From Ramazzottius varieornatus (lineage: Eukaryota; Tardigrada; Eutardigrada; Parachela; Ramazzottiidae), in NCBI GenBank assembly GCA_001949185.1, contig BDGG01000007.1, forward strand, positions 2,104,130-2,168,129: a stretch of DNA of 64,000 bases, in the 5' to 3' direction. The notes beneath the pieces are model-generated. The model searched no databases and was not told where the DNA came from. It worked only from the letters and a program-made list of their open reading frames with translations. The first letter of the stretch is position 1. Each line of letters starts with the position of its first letter. Of this stretch, positions 43,331 to 54,896 are shown piece by piece. A program made the position numbers and the translations under genes.

Positions 43331-44348
43331 CTCCTGAATATTGCCAACAACTACATCTAAAAAAGGATCGTTCGGAGTCAAAAAATCTTTCCGCAAACTG
43401 GACCGCCGGTACCCAAATGTCGAATTCTGGTAGGTGAACATCCATCTTTACGTAATATTTTGATATTAGGAAGGCTGGCCACTACCCACCCCGATGTACA
43501 GAAATTCAATCCATCACCAGGCTCTTATATAATGCGCCGTAAAATTTCCGGAGCCACTACCTAACCCCGACTTTCTTACGTAATACAACCTGTCCCAGCC
43601 AACTTGCTACCACTCATAATATTGAGTTGTTCTCGACTCGATTGTTGACAAACATCCATACTGTATTTCCTTGGTTCACCATCCTATTGGCTATCTCACA
43701 AAAAGAAATTGGCCGGGAATCTGTTCACAGAAAGTCAGAATCAACGCAAAAGAGGAAAAGGATCGCAACTTAAGCACAGAATTCTGTAGACTGCGTTTTA
43801 GTCGCGGCGACATGTCTTCCCCACCGGAAGTCGTATCAGTCGAATGATCAAAGCTGTTTCTTGCTGTGTCGTATCGAATTACGGCTCATTCGATAGAGCT
43901 CAAAAAGTTGTACGAACAGTGCAGACTAAGCAGAAGAAAAACAGTAATCTGAGTTTTTCGACGTCGATGTTCGAGTTGGTAGCAAGTTGGCTGGGACAGG
44001 GTGTAAGCGGACGGTCCCCAGAGGCAGGGTCGTTAGTGGCCTGTATTGGATGTATCAAGATTGCAGTGTGACGTCACTGGCTTAAGGCTGATCCCAGTGC
44101 AGAACTGATTGCGACGCATGAGGTGGTCGATACATCTTATACAGGCCGCTACGGCCCTGCCTAGAAGTATAGCTTCCGAAAACGGCAATAATACCTGCTC
44201 TGGACGACTTCACCATTCCACCATGGTAGGGTCCGATCGATGGAACTACCCTGTACTAAGCCTCAGGTTCGTTCAGTGGGTGGTACTTCGATCATTTGTC
44301 ACACTTTTGGAAGGCACTCTTTGTGTCGTGGTTTCGAACCGTGTCGGT

Positions 44349-44594
44349 GTGTACAGGAGGAGTAAGCATGTGTGACCAGTGAGGAAATGTGTGACCCAGT
44401 AGTCTCAGACGGCGTGACATGTATCAAGTATGCATTACGTTAACAGAAACACTTTTTATGTAAGATAGACAACACTGTAATTCAAACACGTTTTCGTTAC
44501 GTCATAGGCTTTATTTCAATTACGAGTGTCTCATGCTTTTCTATGGATGCGCCGTCTGAGACTATTGGGTCACACATGCTTACTCCTCGTGTAC
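44349..44594. repeat. Foldback element with GGAGTAAGCATGTGTGACC arms
   Basis: Left (44349-44414) and right (44547-44594) arms are inverted copies carrying GAGTAAGCATGTGTGACC and AGTCTCAGACGGCG. The left arm has an internal duplication of about 20 bp (TGTGACCagtgaggaaaTG). Confidence 0.7.
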
Positions 44595-44929
44595 TGACAA
44601 TACTGATTACTCGTACAAAAATGAAGCCTTAAAACTTGAGCATAAACTCAAGATGAGTTTATCAGTGGCTGGTTATGTTTAAAACTGAGTCAGGGATGAA
44701 GCCGGAATCACCGGAAACGATTGGTCGGAACACTGTTCCGGCCTCCAGCCAAACCTTCCAATTCCCGCCAGCTATTTCTTGACTTTAAACTACAAGGCTC
44801 CACCGACACAGTCGTTCCACTTGGGAACGGAAGGAACACCGTTCGCTACCTGACTGGCCAAAAGCGACGATAATAAACTGAAAGACTCCGCCCTAATCAA
44901 ACTCCACCTTCTCACGACATTGGCTGTCG

Positions 44930-45408
44930 CAGGGGCGAACGGCCCTGTATCCTTGTGGAAACGTAGGGCGTAAAAAAAACTAAATTTTAGCTTAAAATTC
45001 CCTTTTTCAGAAAAATAGGAAACTGGACACTGCAAATCATCGTTAATTTTCAAAATTTTAAAGTCCAAAGACCGACACTTCGAATCGGGAAAAACATTTT
45101 TTTTGGAGTTCTCAAAAAGAGTCATTCGTGAATCATGGTACGCTGCTAATATTTGTGACGATGACTCGTTTTTTCAGTAGTCTGCATACATAATTTCGTT
45201 ATAACTTGCTCTTTGTACAATAGTATTCAATGGAGAACCGACACAATATGTTTCGAAGTGTCGATCTTTGGACTTTAAAATTTTGAAAATTAACGATGAT
45301 TTGCAGTCTCCAGTTTCCTATTGTTGAAAAAAGGTGAATTTTAAGCTAAAATCTAGTCGTTTTTGACGCCCTACGTTTCCACAAGGATACAGGGCGGTTC
45401 GCCCCTGG
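44930..45408. mobile_element. hAT-type MITE with ~165-bp inverted arms
   Basis: Ends begin CAGGGGCGAAC on both sides (inverted). The arms run 44930-45095 and 45245-45408 with high identity. The flanks GGCTGTCG (44922-44929) and GGCTGTCT (45409-45416) match at 7 of 8 bases, fitting an 8-bp hAT target duplication. No coding capacity. Confidence 0.8.
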
Positions 45409-45829
45409 GCTGTCTTATCAAACGCTGAATTTTGAATGGAGCAATTCTTTATCGAACCGTGCTCGATTGATTAACTCTACTTGATTGCGCCTTTCACGCA
45501 GACTTGGAAATATCTTCTCACAAACTCAGAGTCCCAAACACCTACTCCTAACTAGAGCACTGGGCCGCAGGTCCAAAAGTACGCTGTAAATGTGCTGCGC
45601 TTATTACCAGGGCGCTGCGCTGCACAACTTTCATGCCCAGTGGCTAAGCAGCTGTGCTGCAGATGCACGTTGACCTGGTGCAACTGCGCGGAACGCCGAT
45701 GTATGGACGTGGTTTGTAATTCAGTCAGTGAAATCGGTAGTCAACCTGGAGAACGTTGCCCTAAAGCACGGCAAAGCTGAGACGGCTGACGTTCGAATGC
45801 CCAAAAACTGTAATTTTTGTTAGGTTCCG

Positions 45830-45960
45830 GTAGGTGCATCTGCACGGTAGTCTATTGCTTTCTACTGTATGCTGTGCTGTGCCGCACAAATTTCGCCAGT
45901 TTACGCGCTGCAGCTGTGCTGCAGCACAGCATAGCTGCAGTACAGCACAGCGCATGCGGC
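45830..45960 (-). repeat. CTGCAG-rich dispersed repeat, inverted relative of 30750-30885
   Basis: Shares a GTAGGTGCATCTGCACGGTA-type block and a long GCTGTGCTGCAGCACAGC palindrome with the segment at 30.75-30.89 kb in the opposite orientation. Confidence 0.55.
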
Positions 45961-47269
45961 CAGATTCCGTGCTCTACTCCAAGCAACAGATCGCGCAGAT
46001 CAAGGGGACAGCAGCAGTATTCCACCCTACAGAAACAAGAAGGCAAAAACAAGACTTCTGGTAGGAAGGGTTCATAAATCCGGATTCCTCCAGCTCCGTT
46101 GATAATAGTCGATTCCTCTTATAGTGCCCTGCAAGTACAAGCGAGTTGGGCATGCTGCTGATACTTTCACACAAGTTCTGGCATCTGATGGCCAAACTTA
46201 CCTTCAGGGTTGACAGGAATTCCGGTGGCACAAAAAAGTAGTTGATCATCTGGCTCCAGACAGGGGAAAGCGAAGAACGCACGCAAACAGCAAACACGAA
46301 CAAACAAGAACGAACGGCAGTTACGAGCCGGAAAATTGAACATCTGGCGCGAAAGGTGGCACATGATAACGTCAATTCTAGACAGCCATGGCCACAAAAA
46401 TAACGTAAATTTTGCATCACGTGCTTCAAGAGCATGTGGTTTCCCTTTTCAAAGGACTTTCCGAACTGAGTTTCAAGCTGAGTTTTTCTTAAGTTTATCT
46501 TTGGATGGTTTCATTTTTGTACGAGTTAGCCGTTGAACCATTAGCAGTAAAATTAACACTATCAATGGTCTGAACAGTTCAAGTGTTGGATTTGCGGACA
46601 GTGGCAGTGTCAGTTCCAGACAACGAAGACCGGTTTTGAGGGATGTAGCTCATTGAAGCCGAAGGACTTCGCTAAACTAAATTTGCTTCTCGACGAACAC
46701 CGAAGATTTTGAACATCCATGAGTAGTTTCGAAAGGCGAATGGTGGTGCATCATATCGCGAAAGTTTGGGAAAAATCAGTTCGCTCAAACGGAAGAAAAC
46801 AGTTTTTTGAGTTGGGGCTCGGAATCGGGGAGCAGTCCTACTTCCGCACCTAACGAAACCTAGACTGGATAGTTCGATCTGTAAATCTGGTTTTGAGTCT
46901 GGATCTTGCCTGAATCTGCGTTGTACTGGTGACATCATCGAAAACCCATTCAGTCAGGTGAGAGGACCAAATCTTTCCGTCGCATCAGAGCAACATTTGC
47001 AACGTTCTTTCTCAAAATGCACAAAGAGATTTGGTCGCAGCCCCTGTTCCTAGCCTGTACAATACGTGTCAAAGAATTCTTGAGTGGCTCGATGTCCACA
47101 ACAACCCAAACTCTGAACTGTCGTATCGCGGTTGGAGTCTTCTGTTGCATACTTCTTGACATAGGGCCGCATTTAGCCACTGTCCAGTGCTGCTTGCCGG
47201 CCTCTAGCCAGCAAACCAGAGCACGGAGGAGGCGAATCCGTCGAAGTGCGATGCGACAGAGGGTACACG

Positions 47270-47985
47270 GCAGTGCTGTATTAAAATTTACTCCCAAATT
47301 CAGTCGCAGTTTTATTCCAGAGTAAGACGATTTAGTCTCATGATATACAGTTTCAGATCAAACGATTCAGTTTTATTCCCCGCAAATTTAGTTATACTAA
47401 TCCAAGGCCATTTATTTTACTTCCGACATGTAGTCTTAGTCCCACGGGACTTACTTTTAGTCTAAATGAAGTTATTTTAAACCTTCCTCAACAGGTATTT
47501 TATCTCAAGATAGCCTTCAGTTTAAAACGTCTTTAGAAGATTAAAAGGCCTTGAAAAGTGAGAAAAACAAGTTGAAAACCAGGATAAACCGAGTTCTACT
47601 CTTTGGATTATTGTATAAGCGTCTACTTGCTAGTTTTTCCACAGCAAACTTGATATAATATTTAAGCTGAGATAGAATCTCGTCCTTCTCATGGTCATTT
47701 TGTTTTAAAGTATATACTTGAATTGAGCTTCAATTTTAGTCCACTCATTTTGGTTTTACTCTCGTGAAATTCTGTTTTTCTCTCAGTCCTCACATTTTAC
47801 TTTCTGCATTTTGGATTTCATTCTTAAAAGTTAGTTTTACTCTCAAGCGTTTCAGTTACACTCCCAGCTTTCCTATTCTACCCCGCAAAGCTACAGTTTC
47901 GCTCTCGGCTTTTACTTTTACCCTTAGTTTGACGCCCTGGAGTCAAACTGCAACTGAAAAAAAGAGCAAATTAGTTCTACTTTAG
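47270..47985 (+). repeat. TTTTACTC-rich degenerate tandem repeat element
   Basis: Starts GCAGTGCTGTATT and continues as about 700 bp of degenerate units of roughly 20-25 bp with TTTTACTC, CAGTTTTA and TTTAGT cores. Its first 130 bp match the minus strand of 5280-5415. Confidence 0.6.
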
Positions 47986-50035
47986 AGCATAAACAAAAAT
48001 AACATTGAAAGATGCCGCGGCAAGAAAGAATTTTTCGAATTTTTACCCATACAGCGTGACGTACTGCATGCGTCTGCTTTATTGCCGGCTTTCGTTACGA
48101 AAACTGCCGCCTGGCAGAATGATGTCTGTCTAAGCAGCTTTTGGGGAGTTACTAGAATTGGCCATAAAGTTAAGCTGGAGTTAAGCTAGCCTTCTTGGAG
48201 CTAAGTTGTAGAGCTAAGATCGCAAATTAGAGCGAGTATTGAGCTAAGTCACACTTGGTCTGAAAATTTCGTTTGTCTCATAAGTCACTGAACATTTCAC
48301 TGGTCCATGAATGGCAAACTGCATTAAAGTATTGACTCTTCACGACTGCTAGGCAGGAAGTTGAAAAGTGGACCAAATTCTCAATCAGACTTGAAACATT
48401 TTTTGGACAACCGCATTGGGATTTTGTTCCCTTTCGCCGGTTCCCGGTTTGCTGCACAAGTTTCCATTGTTGTGTGGTTGAAAACTGCGACCGCTCGAGA
48501 ATAGGCATACGTAAGGTGATCATTGTATAGGTCTTTCAGTATGAAATTGCCGTTTTCAGAACCCTTATTTCGAACACCTCTATCTCTGGTCAGCAGCAAT
48601 ATTTCAATGCTCTCTTTTTTACCGAGCATGGCGTATGGTGTCGTCTTTCGTCTAAGCATAAGGAAGCTCCAATTCAGCCTCTCGATAAATTGCTGGAGCT
48701 GTTTGTGTCTGTGGGCGTAATTCTGAGACTTTTGACGTCCTTGCTAGAAAAATTCTTTTGTCGCCACCAGCGCTTCTAAAATTCCAAGCTTGACGTGGAA
48801 ACCTACAGCAATAAGAAGGCCATCGATTACCCGTTTCAGTTTTGACGACGCATGTCCTGTTCGGAAAACTGCCAGATGGGAAAAGAGCTCAAAAACCTCA
48901 TGTTCCTCGATAAAAGTTTTTCCTTCCCCCGGTCCGGACAGAGCAGATTTTCTAAACCTTCACCCAGTGATCGAAGACATCTTGATAGACCGACAGTGTC
49001 ATTGCTTGAACTGATCAACACAACGACCGAAAAAATGGGAAAAGTCATTTCCCTACTCAACTGGCGCAACTTGTTCTCGGCAATTCACCACCATCTGTTC
49101 AAAATGTTTTTCTTTTGTAAAATCCCGAAGGATTATCTTCTTGCTTTCCTTTCTGGTACTGATACCCTAAGGAAACCACTAAAAAAAAGCCCTGTTGCCA
49201 GTGTGATGGTACAGCTGACGGTGCGGCAAAAGATTCGTAAAACTGTCTTGGTTAGACATGCCATATCATTATTATTCTAAAATTCTTCCTACGTCCCGTT
49301 TTTACCGTTTTGAGTCGACCTTGTTCGCAAAAAACGAGAAGACCTCGTCACTGGGGTTGGACATCAGCCGAACTCCAAAAGTTGAAACGAGACTTCGAAA
49401 CGAGATTTTGGAGTCCGACACTAAGACAATTTCATACTGAAAGACCTTGTACAGTATTGCGATTTGCGGCGTACCTAAACAGGCAAAAGACGACCTGGAA
49501 CCACTTACGCAGACTCCAAAAATGCAATTGCTTTCATGCACGGATAAAGCGCAAGCACATAATTGCTCTCACTTTTTTGATACGCGGAATAAGTCTGTAT
49601 TTGAGCATCAAGTAGAACTCTTGAACGCGTATGCGATATGCCGGCGGAACAAGTTTTCCAAAGTATAATCGGGTCAGTAACACAGCAAAGCTCATCACTT
49701 CTTCACACAAGACGGCTCAAAAAGCGAAACGTGTCCATTGGTAGCGTCACCGATAATAACGTCGTAATCTAACTCTCACTTGCTGGCAGACCACAGCTTC
49801 TTCCCACAGTCTCCATTTTGAAATTCTAAGAAAATTTGGCAGTTTAATTTTCTTCGATATCGTTTGCGCATAACGCCACAAGGCTGCATGCATTGCTTGC
49901 AGGACGAATCAAACGGCTTGATCGAACGTTGCCAAATCATGGGTTGATTCGAGCCATCGTTTGATTGTGTAGGCTTGTTCATCTGCTGCATCTTCTGGAA
50001 TCTGGATGATAATGGTTTAACTTTTCTCCGTCTCA

Positions 50036-53000
50036 ATGGTGATGCGGACCCGTCCAACCTTTCTCCTGCCTCGGATTACCATCAGCCGTCTGCTGATCAT
50101 CGCTCTGGTCTTGATCTCAGCATGCGTACTGGTGCTACTCGGAGGTTCATTCCATGCGCCAGGCGACTTGGCTGCTCGCGCCGGACGTGTCAAACGGGAG
50201 AAGCGCTATCCCGACTACCAGGTTCGATCGGACAAGCCCGGCAAACATGGCGAAAACGGCGCAGCAGTCCATCTGACTGGAGATGAATTTAATCGGTCGG
50301 AAATACTGTTCAAAAAAGAAGCCTTTAACATTATTGCCAGCGACATGATCTCGTTACAGCGCAGCTTACCAGATGTTAGAGTGAAAGAGTAGGTTGATTG
50401 CTTGCACCATCTGTACACATTTACGGTGTTGAAAAGTTGTATTGCAGTGATGTCAACGATGACGTCACTGCGACATCGTGCCGTTTTCTACGAGCTTCTT
50501 CTACAGTGCACGACAAAATTTACCGTTAAACACGGGCGTAACACTGCAGCTAGAGCTTATTTACAATTCAGCCAATGAGAATTATATTTTGCTGCATGCG
50601 CAAATTTCCTGGGCTTTATCCATCTGGCTCGATCCAACACCAATTTTTAACGGTTTATTTTGTCGTACACTGTACCCGATGCAAAATCCACATGCATGAC
50701 CATGCTTTCACCATTCGAGGTCATGTGTAGCGGACGTGTTTTCGTACGGTTGTTTCCCACCGGGGAAGAGACAGATGAACTTTCCGTTCTTGTTTCCAGG
50801 TGCAGGAATATCCAGTATGACTGGGATCTTCCGACGGCCAGTATCGTGATTATTTTCCATAACGAAGCTTGGTCGCCGCTCTTAAGGACAGTATGGAGCG
50901 TGATAAACCGCTCTCCTCCGGAGTTGCTGAAAGAGATCATTTTACTGGACGACTACAGCGACCGAGGTTGGCAAAGCTGGACGCGCTTCTGTTGGTCATT
51001 CTAATTCCAATTTCATGTTTCTGCAGAGGAGCTTCATGAGAAACTGGACAAGTATGTGGCGGAGAATTTTGATAGGAATGTTGTCCGAATTGTCCGGTGC
51101 AAAGAACGTCAGGGTCTCATCAGCGCCAGAGTTCGAGGTGCGGAAGCAGCTACGGGAGATGTTCTCATTTTCTTGGATTCTCATTGCGAAGCCAACGTCG
51201 GATGGTAAGTGACTAATTAGCCTTTCTCAATGTTCCGTGCTGCATGCCACTTTGCCGTCATGGTTCTTGGTGTCTCGTTCTCCCCGTTGAAATTTATATT
51301 TGACCGCACGCGCCGAAAGCGACATTGTTGCCCCGAAAAAGTCAGCATATGTGTTGGTAGGTTGGAGCCAATCGTTAGTCACATCAAGTACAACCCCAAA
51401 ACAATGGTGTGTCCGATGATCGACCACATTGGCGATCGGACATTGGGTTACGGGGGTACCGGCGACTCCTCTACCGGTGGCTTCTGGTGGTCGCTGCATT
51501 TTAAATGGATCGAAATGCAAGAAAGCGACGTCAAGCGACGCAAATCTCACACTGATCCTTACCGGTACACCATATAAAAAACGGAAAAGACCACGGAGAA
51601 ACGAATTGCCTTTGAGTGTGACTTTTAAGAACGAGACACCACGGACGAGGCAGTTGAAGTTACGGGACGAGGCACTTGCTCACAAGTGCAATGGTCGATG
51701 ACGTGTTGAATGTTGCGCAGGATAGAGCCGCTGCTGCAGAGAATTAAAGATAAGCCCAAGCACATGTTGTGTCCCATTGTCGATGCCATCATGGACAAGA
51801 CCTTGGCGTACTCATTGAACGGTGGAGTGGCCTTGGGCGGCTTCACCTGGTCACTGCATTTCACCTGGGAGGATGTCTTGGAACATCCCGAATTGGCCAA
51901 AAGCCTGACCGATCCATTACCGTCCGTGGTGTCTCCTTTTCTCTAGTCCACCCACCTACATACGTTTCACTCTTTTCTATCTTGTCTACGGGGCGTGTCA
52001 TGCTATTGATGTTGATTAGATCTCCCACGATGGCCGGGGGCCTCTTCGCAGCCGACCGAAAATGGTTCTTCGAAGCCGGCGCCTATGATCCCGGCATGGA
52101 TGTATGGGGAGGTAAGATGGCTCATGCCTTCCACAGTTCCAAACATGCTTCTTGGCACAACTGTCACCCTGTGCTGAATTCTTCAGGGGAGAACTTGGAG
52201 CTGTCTTTCCGGGTAAGCCAAATTTGACCCCCTTACTTGGTATTGAAATGTAGCAGAATGGCAGCGATTGTGTACAGCGTCGTCCTCGGGCTGCAGGTAT
52301 GGATGTGTCATGGTGCCTTGGAATTTATCCCCTGCTCTCGTGTTGGACACAGTAAGGTTTACATAGCGATTCGCAGCACGGCCTGCCACTGACTTTTCTC
52401 CCTGCACTGTCCGCCACACTATTTTTTACTAGGTGCATTGCTTTTTACACAGCTTTCTGGCTAGGTGCACGGCCTGGACACGAATTTCAAAACTTAGTGA
52501 TCGCGAAGGTTGCCGGCGCGCGAAAGCAGGCATTCTTTACAGACTGAAAATGGGGGGTGGTGTAAACGACCACACACATTCCAGGACCCGGAAGTGAAGT
52601 ATCGTGGTAACTTAATTGTCCTCTTGACTTGCTTCTGGTTCATCATATTTCATGCGAAGGAGACCACCAGACAAAAGCTGAGTCGTAGTGTCTCTTTGCT
52701 GTGATACTTCTCTCGGTACACTCTCGCTGTTTAGCCTGCGAATCTCACATGGAGTATTTCTACTTCGTAAAAAATGCCTGCTTTCGTGTGCCGGCAAGCC
52801 TCGAAGTCGCCAAGTTTCGACGGTCGTATCCAGGCCGTGCACCTAACTAAAAAGCCGTGTTAAAGACAGTGCACCTAGTAAAAAGCAGTGTCGCGGGCAG
52901 TGCACGGAGAGAAGGCAGTGGCAGGCCGTGGCAGGCTGTGGCAGGCCTCGACCTAAGATTTGAGATGTAAGAAAAGGAAATTTTGATGGACATGCTCAGC

Positions 53001-54896
53001 TTGCTTGCAGTTTTTCGTGCCAGTCACCCCTACACCTTCACTGGGCGAGACGGTAAGAAGAACAAAGACACGCACGGGATCAATTCGGCGCGTTTGGCCG
53101 AAGTGTGGATGGACGACTACAAACGCCTCTTCTACCTTCATCGTCAAGAACTACAGGTATTACGAGGACAGAAGAGAAGTCAGTCATTTCTAGTAGGGTG
53201 GAATCGTCTCTGGAGTTTTCTCTCTTTACAGAAAGAAGATATCGGTGACTTGTCCGAGAGGAAGGCTTTGCGCCAACGCCTAAAGTGTCACGACTTCAAG
53301 TGGTACTTGGACAATGTCTATCCCGACAAGTTCATCCCTGACGAGAACAACCACTGCTGGGGCCAAGCCAAGAACCCTTCATCTGGCTTCTGTTTGGACA
53401 TGCTGGGCAAAGACGAGAAGATGACGCTGAATATCGGCGTCTATCACTGTCAGGGAAAGTCATCAGCTCAGGTACCAGCTCGTACCCATCGACTTCTTTA
53501 CCTTTGCTGGCTGATTTTCCTCAGGCTATTGTGACCTCAAGCATTGTTCATGATGGAGTGATGTAATTGTAGCTCTTCGCCATCAGTAGAAAAGGCCAAT
53601 TGCGTCGCGAAGAAGCGTGCGCGGAGGCCAGTGCACAGGCCACAGACGGCGAGTTCCCCCGGATGACACAGTGCTATAAACGAGACACGCAAAAATGGAC
53701 GCACGAAAAGGTAATTTCCATGGGGCCTCTCTTATTCCCTTAACAGTTTAACTTACCATCACATCCAGCTTCAGTTCCTAGACAGTAGACACAGCCGATT
53801 GATATGACACAGTAGCATTCCTGGGGAGTTATTTTTGCTTAGCTTGTATTGAGCTGAGTTGAGTTATTCCAGCTGACCTTAGCACTAGCTCAAGGGCGTG
53901 ATGCGTAGCTCTAACTTAGCTCGGACTAGCCCAAGCGCAGCTCAGCCAGAGATTTATCTTGGTGCAGCGCAAAAGGTTGGGTTAGGCAAAAAGTTGTTAT
54001 TGGGGGATTCGAGCGCTCGAACTTTTGCTGGAAGATTTTACGTGATCGCAGGTTGTCTACTAGTGATGAAAATTCTGAGCAGCCTCTTTTCTGCAACATT
54101 AATTCAGATCTGCTGGAGGTGCTTTTCGGACGACGAACTTTAGATCTTGGTAATAGTAATCGAAGCGCGGAATCCGCGGTAGGGAATTCACAGAAATCCT
54201 TCCAACTCAGCTCGACTTAGCACAAAAATCTTCCGATGTACCATTGCTCTGCTCGTCAGCCCAACTCGGTGAAGCTGGATGCAACTCAAGCTCAAGGCGA
54301 GGGCCAGTCTGAATAAATCCCTAGGACTGCACTGTAGTATACGAGACAGAGAACGTTATTCGGGCAAAGCGATTCCTGCATTATAATTCAGGCATATTTT
54401 TTCTGAGCTCCTTCTGCATGTAATAAGGTGCTTATTGTTTCCAGAGGTAATTCAATCTCTCCTCAAGATCCAAACAGGTTTGGGAACGACAAAATGTTTT
54501 AGGTCAGAAGAATCCGTCGTGAGGGAGAGACGGGTCTGCCCAATGCCTAAAGTTTTGTCAACAAGTGTACGATGAAAAATCAAATCAAGCGCTGATAATA
54601 AAGCTTAGAATTTTCGCATTGCCTGAATTATGGTGTGAAAGTTGCTATGCCCGAATTTTGTCATGTACCTCGTACTCATAACTGTTGGCCGCTACATGAT
54701 AAACAAGTAAGGGATATCTTACCAGGAAGTTTACTCTACTGCAACTTGAAAAATGTGCTTGCAGGATGGTGCTATCGTACATGTTGCTTCAGGCCTATGT
54801 CTGGACGTCAAAGACGTCAAGAATGAAGGAGACATCAGGCTGAGAAAGTGTCAAAATTCCAAGACGCAGAAATGGACCTTTGACCATTATGGCTAA
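50036..54896 (+). CDS. Polypeptide N-acetylgalactosaminyltransferase with two alternative catalytic exons
   Basis: Exons: 50036-50388, 50800-50966, 51027-51204, then either 51361-51564 (a) or 51721-51921 (b), then 52020-52111, 52187-52212, 52297-52351, 53011-53156, 53232-53471, 53572-53710 and 54765-54896. About 576 residues. Type II Golgi protein: transmembrane segment about 19-38, a short basic stem, then a GT-A domain with [18 protein letters not shown] and the Mn-binding DSH (224-226). The Gal/GalNAc-T block [20 protein letters not shown] comes from exon 5, and [18 protein letters not shown] from the exon at 52297. A ricin-type lectin domain follows (GLCLDV, TQKWTF). It starts mucin-type O-glycosylation by moving GalNAc from UDP to Ser/Thr. 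The exon at 53572 has one extra base (139 nt) and goes out of frame; possibly a sequence error in the GCCC run. Confidence 0.9.
51361..51564 (+). other. Alternative catalytic exon a of the GalNAc-transferase gene
   Basis: 204 nt, enters and leaves in phase 2. Encodes [20 protein letters not shown] through [11 protein letters not shown] to DPY-R. Donor GTACAC is weak. Confidence 0.8.
51721..51921 (+). other. Alternative catalytic exon b of the GalNAc-transferase gene
   Basis: 201 nt, same phases as exon a. Encodes [20 protein letters not shown] through [11 protein letters not shown] to DPL-P. Donor GTCCGT is weak. Including both exons would duplicate the same structural segment, so they are expected to be mutually exclusive. 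Confidence 0.8.

Larger units (their letters stand above)
36859..50035. other. 13-kb gene-poor block dominated by MITEs and foldback elements
   Basis: No exon with family similarity or splice logic was found on either strand. Individually listed repeats occupy 38.7, 39.3-40.1, 40.2-40.7, 41.3-42.1, 42.9-43.3, 44.3-44.6, 44.9-45.4, 45.8-46.0 and 47.3-48.0 kb. The parts between them (for example 37-38.7, 46-47.2 and 48-50 kb) show nothing I can name. Confidence 0.5.

Noticed and set aside
48278-49615. Cluster of medium frames on both strands at 48.3-49.6 kb
   Set aside because: No family motif, no consistent splice sites and no agreement between neighbouring frames.
50660-50799. Upstream extension of the second GalNAc-transferase exon
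   Set aside because: The frame is open, but family sequence starts only after the acceptor at 50799, and joining to exon 1 there restores the expected phase.
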